A stretch of DNA of 64,000 nt from Erigeron canadensis (GCF_010389155.1 NC_057768.1:5640501-5704500); one strand, 5' to 3'. Shown: positions 1 to 12,476, counted from the first letter of the stretch. A program made the numbers and translations. The notes: generated from the sequence alone by a model not told the origin.

Positions 1-1294
1 AAATTTTGTGATATTCTTCCTTCAAAATGGTCTCATATGATTGTGGTCTTGAGACAAGGTAAAACCTTGCATTCCCATACTCTGTCATCCTTGTATGGAG
101 CCTTCAGATTCACTGAAGAGAATCAAGCCTAGAGAATTGAGGTAGAAAAAGATGCTATTAATCATGCTTCCAGTAGTTCCCCTGTGGTTAGTCATACTGA
201 ACCACCATGTGTAGCATTAATTTCTTCCGAGAATGTATTTTCTATGAAGAAGATGATGTCTGAATTAATGGATTCTGGAGTCATGAATAATATCTCTCCA
301 GATTATGATGAAACTGACAGTGATGATCTAATGGCTATGATGGCTAAAACGTTTAACCGTTTCAAAGCTAGAGCTAACAGACCCACTGGACACAATGCAC
401 CCAGTTCTTCCACTGATAAGACCAATTTGACATGCTTTAAGTGTGGTAGAAAAGGTCATTTCATGAAAGAGTGCAAGTCCAATCAGTTTGTCTCATAATT
501 TCGTCCATCAACTTCTTATAACAAGCCTGATGATAGCTACAGATTAAAATACAAAAAGCTTAAGGCTCAAATTGCTCTCATGTCTGCAGAAAAAGATAAT
601 AATAAATGCATGGTGGCAAAAGAAGAATGGGTTCCCTCTGATGACTTATCAGTCGATGATGAAGAGGAAAGAGATTGTTTTTACATGGCTCTAGCTGATG
701 AAGAGCATCTGGTGAAAGAAGATGTCACATCTGGAAGATGGGTGGACATTTTCATTAAAAAGGTAATAGATTATGACAAAGAAACTGATCCTGAGTTAAA
801 ATTGGACACTGTTGAAGCTTTAAACTCTAATTTAATGTTTGTGGAAACTGTTCGTTCAGAAATGTCAAATAATTTTGAAACAGATTTTTCTGAAATGACA
901 AACTTACAATCTAAGTTAAAAGAATTGCAAGATATTGAACTAGCTTTCAAAGCACAAGTTTTGGTTACTGAACAACTGGTCCAAGAAAAGGAAGAACTGG
1001 AAAATCTTTTATCAAAAGAAAAACTTGTTATCCAGTCATGGCTTGAGACCAAGAAACCATATGATGCTGCACGTAACCAGTACCCCTCCCAAAAACGTAC
1101 ATATCTAGGGGGTGATGCTAATGCTGCTGCATTAATACCTGTTGTTGACCGACTGCCTGAAGTGTTAAAACCTAGCACTATCTATGATGAACCAAAAACA
1201 CCAAAAACTTGTATTATTCCTCCTGTTCAATTGTCTGAGGTTAAGACTAGAGCTCCACAGATGAATGCTGTTAGAGCACATAAAGTGCACAATC
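1..1294 (+). pseudogene. gag fragment with CCHC zinc knuckle (Sirevirus-like 1)
   Basis: This is the 3' part of a retrotransposon capsid/nucleocapsid gene. Reading from base 1 in frame 1 gives a UBN2-type gag stretch (LPSKW...LRQGKTL) with an in-frame TAG at 130-132. It continues to a perfect CX2CX4HX4C knuckle (CFKCGRKGHFMKEC) at about 433-474, which in this family binds RNA. A stop follows at 496-498. An acidic and then coiled-coil-like segment resumes from about 580 and stays open until a solo LTR interrupts it at 1295. The same frame resumes at 1724, so 1-1294 and 1724 onward were one gag-pol frame. The stops and the insertion make it a pseudogene. Confidence 0.8.
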
Positions 1295-1723
1295 TGTTGT
1301 CCGATGCAATAATTCTAAAAGGCTAAGAACTATTAAGTTAATAAGGCCCAGTCTGTTTGTACAGCCTATAAATATAAGTCTTAGGTCACGAATTTAGGTT
1401 GATGATTTAGTTGCAACATAGAGTCATTCACTAGGTTCTCGAGGTAGAGATCTATACCTCGAGATACCGCCCAAACTATCACGATTCATCTCAATGATTG
1501 TAATCCGTAATCATTGTAGATGTTGTTCATACGGATTCATCTTGTAATCATATGATTAATGATAGTATTTTTGTGTTTATATCCTGTTCTCATTATCTTC
1601 GTGTGTGTTTATCATTATAATCATTAATTAACCCTAAAGACGATTATAGATGGATTCCGCACATCTATGATTGTTAGATCTCGTGTTAATCGATCCGGGA
1701 ACGTGCTAAAACACGTTTTTACA
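1295..1723. mobile_element. Solo LTR (429 bp) inserted in gag-pol
   Basis: The segment begins TGTTGTCC and ends TTTTTACA, the TG...CA ends of an LTR. It is flanked by AATC (1291-1294) and AATGC (1724-1728), a 5-bp target duplication with one base lost on the left. Removing it rejoins the host frame as ...K-V-H-N-A-P-V-K-K. A TATA-like CTATAAATA lies at about 1366-1374. No internal region is present, so this is a solo LTR left by LTR-LTR recombination. It is unlike the LTR of the element it sits in. Confidence 0.82.
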
Positions 1724-3500
1724 AATGCTCCAGTCAAGAAGGTTAAGCGGAATAAACCTTTGCCTTAATCATCTTCTAAACAACCACAGGTTCAGAAAAA
1801 GAAGAATGTTGTTCCTCCACCTAAGCCAAAAGTACAGTCAACTGGAAAGGCTATGGTGTCATCTGAAGAAAATATTTTGTTAAGATTGGAGAGTCAGTTT
1901 CAACTACTGGCTCGTCAAGTTCAAAGTTGTAATGCAAGAATTAACAATTTTGAGGGTACTTCATCTAGCCCTAAACAAAATACAAAACCTTTTTCCAAGA
2001 AAGAAAAATCGAGCACACCTATTGATAAGCAAAAGAAAAAGGTTTCAAAACAGTCAGCTCCAGTGGTGTTTACTGAGAAACCCACTATTTTTGAAAGTGA
2101 AATCAACAAGATACCTGCTGGGATCCATCCTTGTGGATCCAGAGAACCCATCAATCGATGGGTTCGCAAACCTTTAAACTAATAATCTGGTGGATGTGAA
2201 GGGCGATCAAAAGAAATATCTTTGGTATCTTGACAGCGCTGCTGGCAGGACAATGACCGGATGTAAGACCCTGCTGGAGGAGTTCAAAGTTTCAGATGAC
2301 CCTCCATTACTTTTGGAAATGATGGTTCTGGAAAGACTGAGGGATATGGTGTTCTAAACAATGGTCAAGTCAAATTCAGATGAGTGGCTTATGTAAATGA
2401 GTTGAAGTATAATCTCATAAGTGTGAGCCAGTTGTGTGATGATGGCTACCAGGTGTTATTCAACATCTCTCAAGGCATCGAATTTAATAAGGATTGGAAG
2501 GTAGTATTGATTGCTCCTAGAAAAGGGAATGTGTACATAATGGATATGGAAAGCTCTCCTTCAGAGCAGTGTTTCTATACCAAGGCTGATGAAGACACAA
2601 ACTGGTTATGGCATAAAAGGTTGTCCCATCTAAATTTCAAAAATATCAACAAGTTGTCCAGAAAACAACTTGCAGATGGGATACCTTCTGTCACCTTCAA
2701 AAAGGAAAGGCCACATCCAAGATGTGAGATGGGGAAGCAGAAACGCACCACTTTCAAGACAAAACAGAATTTTAGCATATCTGAACCTCTTCATATGCTT
2801 CACATGGACCTCTTTTGTCCAGTGAATGTTCAGACTCGTGCTGGTAAGAAATATACCCTGGTAGTTGTTGATGAGTACTCCAGATATTGTTGGGTAATAT
2901 TTCTTAGATCAAAGAATGAAACTGCTGCTGAAATCATCGCTCTTATCAAGCAAATTGAACTCAAATACAAGCGAAAAGTGTCAGTTAAGAAGTGATAATG
3001 GAACAGAATTCCAGAATGCAACTCTGGAGAAATTCTGCACTGACACCGGCATCTCCCAGAATTTCTCATCAGCACATACACCAGAACAGAATGGAGTTGT
3101 AAGAAAGAACAGAACGCTGATAGAAGCTGCCAGGAGTATGCTTGCTGAATCTGGTCTTCCTAAAATGTACTGGGCTGAAACAATTGCAACCGCTTGTCAT
3201 ACTCAAAATCGCTCAGTATACGTGAAGAGACACAAGAAGACATCCTATGAAATATTGAGAAATAGAAAACCAAATATTGGTTATTTTCACGTTTTTGGAT
3301 GTCCAGTATACATCCTGAACGACTCCAGTCAGTTAGGCAAATTTGATGCCAAAGCTTATGAGGGATATTTCTTAGGATATTCAGCCATTTGCAAAGCCTT
3401 CAGAGTCTACAACAAGAGACTGGAAAAGGTCCAGGAGTCAATACATGTCACATTTGATGAGTCAAATGAAGCAATCAATAAAAGGCCAACCCTTAATTCT
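1724..3500 (+). pseudogene. pol: protease and integrase remnant (Sirevirus-like 1)
   Basis: A basic linker (about 1750-2170) is followed by the aspartic protease region at about 2215-2260. Its active-site motif is degenerate: DSAAGR where DSG-x-S/T is usual in the family. A GAG-pre-integrase domain with WHKRLSHL follows at about 2610, then the integrase core with HMDLF (about 2800) and RSDNGTEF (about 2992-3015). The third catalytic residue is missing: the expected acidic residue before RKNR is absent, giving NGVVRKNR at about 3093-3116, which looks like a one-codon loss. A frameshift lies near 2975 and stops occur between 2180 and 2390. The product would be inactive. Confidence 0.85.
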
Positions 3501-3984
3501 CCCCCAGAAAGTCCAATAATCTTTGGTGAATCTGATCCTATCAACTTCAATAAAGATTCATCTGAAGATGCTTCCAGTCATCCTGACTTGGAACCAATGC
3601 AATTTGAAAAACCTTCCAGTAATACTTCATTTTATCCTTCAATAAGTTTCAAACTACCCTCTGAACTTGTTATTAGATCAGATGTTCGTACTACTCCTCC
3701 AGTATCAGATTCAATTGATTTTGAGCCAGTTATCCAAGAAATGCCTTTAAATGAAGAATTTCATGATGCAAATCGTGATCTTACAGATTCTGATGAAGAT
3801 GCTGAAGTTGTCTGGCAAGATCCTACTCCAGAAAATCAATTGAATTCTTGTACTGATATTGTTGTAAGAAACAATCCTGGTCAATACTCTAAGTGGACAA
3901 AAGCTCACCCAATCAATCAAATTATCGGTGACTCCAGTAGAGGGGTTCAGACCAGAAGTGCCTCTAGTGAACAATGTTTATATG

Positions 3985-5526
3985 TCAGCTTCTTATCACT
4001 GATGGAACCGAAGAAGATTGACGAGGCAATGAATGACCAAAGCTGGGTGATAGCTATGCAAGAAGAGCTTCACCAGTTCGAACGAAATAAAGTTTGGAAT
4101 CTGGTTCCTCCTCCAGTTGGCAAGAAAGAACCAATTGGAACCAGATGGGTCTTCAGGAATAAAGTTGACAAAGATGGGCATGTGGTCAGAAATAAGGCCA
4201 GATTGGTGGCACAAGGGTACGTCCAGACAGACCTTGACTTTGAAGAATCATTTGTACCAGTAGCAAGGTTAGAAGCCATCAGAATGTTTTTAGCCTTTGC
4301 TGCTCATCATAAATTCAAGGTCTACCAGATGGACGTAAAAAGTGCATTTTTGAATGGAGAATTAGAAGAAGAAGTTTTTGTCAAGCAACCCCCAGGCTTC
4401 ATTGATGAAAAGCATCCACATTGGGTATATCGTCTGGACAAGGCACTGTATGGCCTCAGACAAGCCCCTCGAGCCTGGTATGATACTCTGACCAAACACT
4501 TATCAGAATATGGTTTCAAAAGAGGTGCAATTGACAATACCTTATTTATTCTTCGTGAAAGAGGTAATCTTCTGTTGGTACAAGTTTATGTTGATGATAT
4601 TATTTTTGGTTCTACTGATGAATCTTTGTGCAAGAAATTTTCAAAAATCATGTCTTCAAAATTTGAAATGAGTTTAATGGGTGAATTAACATTTTTTCTT
4701 GGACTCCAGATTAAACAAACCAGTGATGGTATTTTTATTAATCAAGAAAAATATGTTGGATTTTTTAAGAAAATTCGATATGAACTCTTCACCCTCAAAA
4801 TCAACTCCTATTTCTGCACCTTTAACAATAGAATCAGAACCTGATGAGAAGCCAGTGAACACCACTGTCTATAGAGGCATGATTGGTTCACTAAAGTATT
4901 TAACTGCCAGTAGACCAGATATAATGTTTGCAACATGACTTTGTGCCAGATATCAGTCTAACCCAAAAGAATCTCATCTGGCGGCTGTAAAGCGCATTTT
5001 GTAGTACCTTAAAGGTACTCCCAGTTTGGGTATTTGGTATCCCAAAGGCTCAGGCTTAGATCTAATGGGTTATTCAGATTCAGATCATGCAGGTTGTAAG
5101 ATAGATAGGAAATCCACTACTGGTGGATGTCATTTCCTTGGTGACAAACTGGTAAGCTGGACCAGTAAGAAGCAAACTTCAGTCTCTTTATCCACTGCTG
5201 AAGCAGAATATGTGTCTGCAACCAGTTGTTGTGCTCAGATACTCTAGATGAAGCACCAGTTGCTTGATTATGGTATTAAGTATTCAAAGACTCCTATCTT
5301 TTGTGACAATACCAGTGCCATTGCTATCTCAAACAATCCAGTCATGCATTCCAAGACGAAACACATTGATGTCAGGTATCATTTTATTCGCGATCATGTA
5401 ATGAAGAATGATGTTGAAATCCACTTTATTCTCACTGATAAACAACTTGCTGACATTTTTACAAAACCTTTGGATGTGAAAACTTTTCAAAATCTTGTTA
5501 GTGAGTTGGGAATGTTGAACCCTTAA
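3985..5526 (+). pseudogene. pol: reverse transcriptase and RNase H remnant (Sirevirus-like 1)
   Basis: The RVT_2 reverse transcriptase of Ty1/copia starts around 4015 ([14 protein letters not shown]). It shows [25 protein letters not shown] and the catalytic YVDD at 4587-4598. The RNase H part has GYSDSDHAGC (about 5068), SWTSKKQ, STAEAEY and the usual end DIFTKPL (about 5455-5475). A frameshift near 4760 and stops at 4936 (TGA), 5002 (TAG) and 5245 (TAG) break the frame; the true C-terminus is at 5524. The enzyme would copy element RNA into cDNA in cytoplasmic particles if it were intact. The domain order and the sequence of the preceding integrase match the SIRE group. Confidence 0.9.
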
Positions 5527-6476
5527 TCTGGAACCTTGTTATGAACGCCTTTGTGACACTGGCAGGGTTCTTTGATTCCAGATTTGTAAATCTTTACCAG
5601 TAAAGCTATCGAATGCCTTTGTGATACTATCTTTACACTGACAGATTTATGGATCACCATTCCAGGGGGAAAGACTCAGACCACATTTTTTTTATATATC
5701 TAAGTTTCAGGGGGAATTTATTAATTTATTTTCTCACTGGACAAATTTTTCTGAAAAATATTTCTAGTACCTTGTAAATGTGTACCTCTCATTCATACTG
5801 GATAAGTTGATGTGCATGTTTGAAGTAACTTCTGTTGCTTTGTAAATGTGTCCCTCTCATTTGTTTATATTAGTTGACGTGTGTGTTTGAGGATTACCAG
5901 AATGGTCAATTTGGGTACTTACTGGAGTGTCCCTCCAGTGTACCATTAATGCATGTTCTACTGGCCTAATCCACCAGTGAAACTGGAGTGTCCAGTCAAC
6001 CTCCAGATGCATTAAAATGAGTCTGTGTGTCGAATCATTTCTTTTTAATATTTAAGGATAGTGAATGCCAACGTTACAAATTTTTCATCTGGACAGTTAC
6101 TGTTCAGCTTACGTAGTATGACACTTTCAATTTAAATGATGGTTTTTGTTACCTTAGGAAGACAAAAAGTGTTAGTGGGTATTTTTTTTGTGGGCTGTCA
6201 ACCGTCATACATTTATGTGTGATGGGAAACATTAAATACGGATGTCAAAACCGATCAAAACTGTTTTGAACTTTTTCAAACTTACCGTTTTGAATTCCAT
6301 TTTCTGTTTCCTCTATAAATACTCGCATTTACCTTCACTTTCAGATTCATCTCGAAAAATCATTTACTCCCAAATCTTCAAATTCCTTCATTTATTTCCT
6401 TCTTCATTTACTCTCCAATCATCATCATCTCTCTTATTAAATTTCTGCTTTCACTTTCATTTTCATAATATCTAAA
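5527..6476 (+). other. Non-coding spacer between pol and third ORF
   Basis: No gene is visible. The stretch holds two purine runs (CCAGGGGGAAAG at about 5663 and CAGGGGGAA at about 5707) that look like the polypurine tracts before the LTRs of this element group. It has many CCAGT/ACTGG words, especially at 5890-6020. It ends in a pyrimidine-rich leader (6330-6470) before the third ORF, with a TATA box at 6314. Confidence 0.6.
6314..6321 (+). promoter_or_regulatory. TATA box upstream of third ORF (possible internal promoter)
   Basis: TATAAATA stands about 160 bp before the ATG at 6477. A CT-rich leader with the look of a plant 5' UTR lies between, and the start context AAAATGGC fits plants. 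This would let the third ORF be expressed apart from the LTR promoter. It is a sequence match only. Confidence 0.4.
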
Positions 6477-9400
6477 ATGGCTCCTAAACCATCTCCTAAA
6501 AATCTTCTTGCTGCAAACTATAATCCTATCGATAATGTCAAGAAGGCATCACATATATCTCTTTCTGCTGATGCCATCCGCATAAATATTAATAACTGGA
6601 TGGCAAAACTCTCAACAAATCACACCGCCACTTCTATCATTGGAAGTTTGAACACCTTCTTCTTAAGTAGTCCACTCTATGGTGCCCTAACTCTTAATCC
6701 GGGCAAAATGTACCATGAATACCTTTGTAAATTCTGGTATACTGCTGTGTATGTGGAAAGTGATGAATGAATGAAATGTCCATAGAGATTCCATCTGGAA
6801 TCAATACCAGGGAGGTGTGCAGGCTGATGGGGCACACAGAGATAGTGGACGAGAATGGTCAGCTGCTCAGGAAGGGCACTGTATATATGAGCAGGCTGAC
6901 GGACTCATGAAGGTATTTCTTCACTCATCTTGTTGAGTGTTTGGGTGGTAGTTCTGGAGGTTTGGATCAAATTAACCAGACACAGCTCCAGATTGCTTAC
7001 TGCCTATGGAATGGATACAGGGTGGACTTTGCCCAGATTTTCTTTAATGATCTGGTGGATAGACTGAGGGTCAAGAGCAGGAAGGCCTTCATTCCTTACA
7101 TTCGATTTCTGTCCATCATATTCAGGAGGGCCCTGAAGAATGAGTACAATGTAAATACAACTCATTTTTCAATATGTGAATACCTGAGGAACCTCAACCA
7201 GTTGACCTCATCTCCTACTGAGGTCGACATCCCATCGGTGATGCTCTATTAGTTCAGAATTCAAGAAGATTCAATTGCATCATCACCGGATGAGGAGGTT
7301 CCTGGTGAGCCTCATAATGATGAGGAAATTGTTGATGAAGTTAATGCTGAAAGGGTACAACCTATTTCCTAGATCGCCCCAGATCTTCAGCAGCCTGGTG
7401 TGAATATTGTTGAAATTCCACCTAACCCCACCAGGCCAAGAAATAAAACTCGTCGTCTGAGGAGAGACGGAGTTCTGGTATCAGCCCTTCCAGAATCCAC
7501 TCATCAAGATTCTGGAGAAATGGGTCAGGAGACTGCCCCAGTAACCACTTCCTCAGTCCAAGTAAAAGGAAGTGGTGAACAAGAAAGAGGATCTGGATCA
7601 CCTCTTGTCATTCCAGTGGCAACTACTGAAAGTGGGGACATCATGGCTGCTGATGGGTCCCTGATTGTTGAAGAAGTTGAAGGGGAACAAGTTAGGCAGG
7701 TTGAAGGAGAGAATCTGGAGCAGGTGGCTCAAATTGATTTCAATGTTGGGGTGGAGAATGTACAAGTAGAGGACCAGGCAGGTGGAACCGGCCCAGATTG
7801 GGATATGGTTGATTCTCCACTGTCTGAGGACAATGATTTTGATGTGAACATGAGTTTTCTGGGAGAAGAAGAAATTGATCGCACCATCCACTCTGGCTCC
7901 CAGTCAATTCTATCTGATATGCCTCCTCCACCCCTAGTAAATACACCAACACCCCTTCTAGAACAAACAACAACAATTCTTGAATCACCCTTTGCTCCAG
8001 AAATTTAACATTCTGAACCACTGGCAGTCACCCAACCAACTGAAAATATCACAAGGGTGCTGCCAGTATCAACTATCACTAGAATTACCAATCCTTCCAG
8101 TGGTCTCTCCTCTTCTTCCTCAACTGAGGTCCAAGGCCTTTTTGATAAGGTGGCAGACCTGGAGAGATCACTTCAGGCTTCTTCTCAAGTTATTTCTGAC
8201 TTCAAATCTATAATTTCCAATAATCTTAAATCAGAAATGAACGTTTTTGCTAGTAATGAGAAGATAGTCTTTGAGAAGCTGGATGAACTTGTCATGGCTA
8301 CAAATAGAAATTCTAAATCAATACAAGTTGCAGTCCAGGGTATCAAGGAGGATGTGGTAAGAAGTGTACAGACTGCCATTCAAACTGAAGTTGCTCAACC
8401 TCTGGCAAGTCTGGCTGGTGATGTTCAGAATCTGACCACCAGAATAAGCTCTCTGGAGAGCAGGCCAACCCTGGAGAAAAACTCAATGGTCAGCACCCTC
8501 AGTGATGAAGTTGTTAGGAAGTTAAGGGAAACATGTTGAAAGAAATCACTGAGGAGGTGTCTGAAACTCTCCTTAGAAATCTCCGAGATGGGTTGTTGCC
8601 TGAAGTTATGAAGATGACTGACGCCCAGTTGCCTCGCCACTTTCCTCAGGATCTTGAGATAATCAAAAAGGAAGTGATGCAGTTGAGGAAAACTGTAAAC
8701 AACATTGCTCCAGTGTTTGGTCGTATATTTGACTCTTCTGACAGACATACACTGGATCAGGTGTGGAATCATCTTCAGTCTGGAGATGCTTCCAAGGGGG
8801 AAGGTTCTGGCTCTGGAACAGAGAAGGTTGATCTCAGGAAGAAGATAGAAGTTTGGAAGAAGGTGATTGGTGAAGATGTCACTAGTACTGAAGCCAGTGG
8901 ACAAGTTGAGGAAGAGGCTGCTGGTATTGATGCCAGTGAGCCAGTTTTTGAAGAGTTCCCAGATATCACTATAACAATGAAAAGTCTTAAAAGCAAGAAA
9001 GTGGTATCTGGGGAACCAACAAATGAGGCAGAAGAGTATGTATCTGCTGATGAGGCCAAGGCAAAGAGACTGGAGTAAGAGTGCATCTTAATCGAAATCT
9101 TCAAGAAAAACTTAAAAGATGACTTGATTGCTCACCAGTTGGATATGGCCAGGCATGGGACTTTGGATTCTTACAACGCTGGTAGGTTGGGCATACAAAT
9201 TGAAGTTTACAAGAAGATGAAGGATGATCCCAGGCTGAAGAAGTGTCTGGATGCCTCGGATGATGTCTATATTCGTTCCATGTATGCTCAGGATGAACAA
9301 GTATATGATTCTGAAATTTATGGGGTGAGCATACTGGATCTTATTGCCCAGAGAAGAGAAGAACTGAAAAATCTCTAGCAACAAGTAAGGAGTAATGCAA

Positions 9401-9990
9401 CTGCTCTGGAGCATGAATATAGGAAGAAAGTCAAGGGTTTGCCCAAGGCACCAGTCAAGAAAACCAAAGCTGCTAGAGATGCAGATCTCAGTACCTTCAT
9501 TCCCTTGAACACAACTGAAAGAGTTAATAAAGAAAAATTTCAAAAAGTTGCTGAACAGAGAAAGGTGTCAAGGGAAGTGGATGAAATGGTGAAAAGGGCT
9601 TAGAAAAAGGAAAAGTATGAACACTTGTCACAATTTAGAGCTGATGTCCGATCAATAATGGGTGCTGAGATCCATCTGGCAAAAAGTCATGATAACTTCT
9701 CTAAGTTCCATGTCAAACTCTTCAGAGAAGGGAACTTTACTGATGAAAGAAAGGACACCTCAATCAGGGCTTTTGGGTGGTCAGAGTTAAGAGAGATTGG
9801 GCTTTCATTCAGGGGTAAAGATGTCTCCCAGGATGTGAAATACTTTATGAAGAGGATTGGCAAGGAATGGATGAGGAAGGAGTTGATGGAGATGGAGCTG
9901 GGCTTAAGGACTTCTCTTACTTCGTCTTCATCTCTAGGTGTAAAGAGGAAGGCCACTGAAGAGCCAGCTGGGCATGCTGAAAAGAAATAG
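6477..9990 (+). pseudogene. Third ORF (envelope-position ORF) of Sirevirus-like 1, broken
   Basis: Sireviruses often carry a long ORF between pol and the 3' LTR, of uncertain function and sometimes called env-like. Here the frame starts with ATG at 6477 (MAPKPSPKN...) and survives in pieces at 6477-6767, 6941-7252, 7400-8005, 8057-8537, 8533-9075, 9124-9375 and 9625-9987. The N-terminal 100 residues look globular. The middle (7400-8000) is acidic and low in complexity. The 8100-8750 part is heptad-rich and probably coiled coil. The C-terminal part is basic (motif YKKMKDDPR at about 9207) and ends in a lysine-rich tail. No clear signal peptide or membrane segment was seen, so a true envelope is not supported. 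The second element's ORF at 12477 shares the YRKVKNDPR-type motif. Confidence 0.65.
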
Positions 9991-10267
9991 GCCTGACTCT
10001 GATATTGTACATGTATTTATTTTTATGTTGATAAAATTGTAACTTTCCTCCAGTTGATGTCTGTAAATATAAGTTGCAATTCCTATTTTTTTTTACAATT
10101 ACTTATCCAGATTAAGTCTAGAAATTAAAATGTACAAACTGGGAACACTGATGATCTATAAAGTGGCTCTCTAGAAAGTTAAATTAGACTTAGTCAAATT
10201 TTTCAAGGATTCTTCAAGCACAAACTTGTATAGATAAAAGCTTGAAAATCCTTGCATAATTTCTAAA

Positions 10268-10282
10268 CAAATAAGGGGAATT
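10268..10282 (+). other. Polypurine tract of Sirevirus-like 1
   Basis: AATAAGGGGAATT lies directly before the TG of the 3' LTR, the usual plus-strand DNA priming site. The same arrangement recurs before the LTRs at 19662 and 38217. Confidence 0.75.
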
Positions 10283-11269
10283 TGTTAGGTCCAGATTTAC
10301 TGGACTCGCTCCAGATGTAACTACTGGAGCCCTCTGAAGATTTGCCAAGATATTATGTGAAGACCAGTGAACAACTTACTTATATAGAAATCTGGATTCC
10401 ACCAGATTTGTTCACTGGACTTCACTCCAGTCAAGATCTTTCCACTGAAGAACATTCTCACTGACGTCGAAGACTGAAGTCTGAAGAAAGAAGTCTGACA
10501 AATAGCGGAGCTCACTGGAAGACTTACCAGATCTCCTGACTGGAGTCCTTGTCAGTGTTCTAGACCTTACAAGCCTGAACACTGATTACGAGGAATTGAC
10601 TTTATGCCTTTACATGCCTTTAACCGGACAATCCATTTGTCTTTTGTTAAAAGCCTTACACGCATGTAAAGGTGGTTGGTTAATTAGAAGACAAGTCACT
10701 GTCATGTGACTATATTTTTGTACTTTAATCAATGCTTTTAAGGAATTAATGTAATTTCCTTAAATGCATGTAACCATATTTGTGCGGCAAAAAGAATATT
10801 ATATTTATTCTTTTTGCCTATAAATACCAAGTCACTTCCTTGTCCAAAATATATACTTTTGCAATTTGGTGCCTTTGCTCAAATACTCTCGATCTAAACA
10901 GTCATACTTCACAACTTTAAGTATTTCGATCAAAGAGTTTATTTAGCAAAGATTAGATCACTTGTATTTCATAGGTTTTTTAGATACTTACTTTGTAATA
11001 TCTTGTTCCGCAACAACCTTGTATTTTATTTAACATCAATAAATAAAATACACTTGAAAATTACATTGTGTCTCACCATTTACTTATTTGCTTATCCTTA
11101 TATTGCTTAAGTACGTATTACGTTATATATATTCTTGCATTTATATTTATCGTAATACTAGTCCAATCTAGTGCTTACTTGACGTTTTCATACTAGTCAT
11201 CTCTAGTGATTACTTGACTTGTTATTCTACACTTGTGGGTTAAACCATCGAGTGAGGGACTTCACAACA
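10283..11269 (+). repeat. 3' LTR of Sirevirus-like 1
   Basis: The LTR starts TGTTAGGTCC after the polypurine tract and is taken to end at CTTCACAACA (TG...CA), about 987 bp. A TATA box (TATAAATA) lies at 10819-10826. The first 280 bp are crowded with CTGG and CCAG words, twelve by eye, forming short inverted pairs. The part around 10995-11080 matches the LTR of the second element (TTCCGCAACAA...). No target duplication can be checked because the 5' LTR is outside the window. Confidence 0.8.
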
Positions 11270-12476
11270 TAAACAATAAATAAATTAATATAAACATATT
11301 AATATCCTTCAATGCATCAATAGTTTAAAGAAAAACAATAACTCGTTTATATTTTTCATCTCTTGTTTAGGGGCTTCAACACGCTTCAAAGACAGAAAAA
11401 TGGAATGTTGAAAGTCGATAAAAATGGAACATGCGAATTGATCAAAATACCATTAATGAATTAAATCACCACCAACCCTTAATATGAAATTACACTATTA
11501 GTACTTTATATTATAAAACTCTCTATTATCTCATTTAAATTAAACACATATACATCAATTATATACATCATTTAATGCCACCATCATTATCAACATTGTG
11601 CAGATATCGTGCTATTAACATATACAAAACATATATATGGCGTACGTTCAAAAAGAAATCATGTTATAAATTGATTTATTATATAATTAATATTGATCGA
11701 TTAATTATATAATCAACTTTATACTGTATATGGTAGTTGGAGCTTTGACATGTTTTGTCTTTTCGTTAGATATTTATTCTTGTGTTTTAATTTATGTGTT
11801 GCTTATTTGGTATGTTTAGGATATAGTGGAGACAAACAATTTATAGAATATGGATTTTAAATTAATTAACAAATTTAATCTTGGCTTAAGTGGCTATACA
11901 CTTCGCTAGGCGTTTAGGACGTTGTAGGTTCGATATTCGTTGACCGCTTTTTATGTTTGTTTTATATTTGTTATTATTTAAAGTGTATAGATGCAATGCC
12001 ACATGTTAGATACAATGCCACATAAGATATTGAGATGTCAAATATATAGAGATTGAGTCTATAAACATGACACATAAAAAAAAGATGATGTAGCGAACAA
12101 AGATATATGCCACATCATCGATTGGAAATAGAGAATTATATATGGAAGTTATTAGACTTGTCACCCTAATGGACCAGCCATTTAGGCTTTAATTTTCGTT
12201 CACTATGGTTGGGCTTCACTAAAACCCACTCAAACAAGTCCAAAAACACATAATAGTCTAATAACTAAGTCCTGAAGCTAATACGTACACTAACGGAAAG
12301 CCAATTAACGTCTTAAGCACATAATGGTGAACCGACACACCATTTTAGCATCACATAACTCTATAACATATCCACATATAGGCACCTTAATTATCATTTA
12401 ACAACTTATTAATCAACTAGCAATTAAAGAGACTAACGACGTTAAGGATCAACTAACGGTCAACGATAAGTCAAAC
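11270..12476. other. AT-rich intergenic stretch, no gene seen
   Basis: No coding frame of note is present. The stretch separates the 3' LTR of element 1 from the truncated start of element 2. The only recognisable item is a tRNA-like box A/box B pair near 11881-11936. Confidence 0.6.
11878..11990 (+). repeat. Possible tRNA-derived SINE head
   Basis: TGGCTTAAGTGG resembles an RNA polymerase III box A with one extra base. About 40 bp later GGTTCGATATT resembles box B. No poly(A) end or target duplication was found, so this is a weak call. Confidence 0.3.

Larger units (their letters stand above)
1..11269 (+). mobile_element. Sirevirus-like Ty1/copia retrotransposon 1 (5' end outside window)
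   Basis: Order along the plus strand is gag with a zinc knuckle, protease, integrase, reverse transcriptase, RNase H, a roughly 950-bp spacer, a long third ORF rich in coiled-coil-like sequence, a purine tract and a 3' LTR. Integrase before reverse transcriptase marks Ty1/copia. A long ORF after pol is typical of the Sirevirus branch (family knowledge). The 5' LTR and the gag start lie upstream of base 1. Every coding part carries stops or frameshifts, so this copy is dead. A solo LTR of another family sits inside gag. Confidence 0.9.

Noticed and set aside
771..1178. Minus-strand frame of 135 codons
   Set aside because: It overlaps the gag frame in antisense and shows no domain.
6477..9990. 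Calling the third ORF a true envelope gene
   Set aside because: No signal peptide, membrane segment or cleavage site can be seen in the surviving parts.
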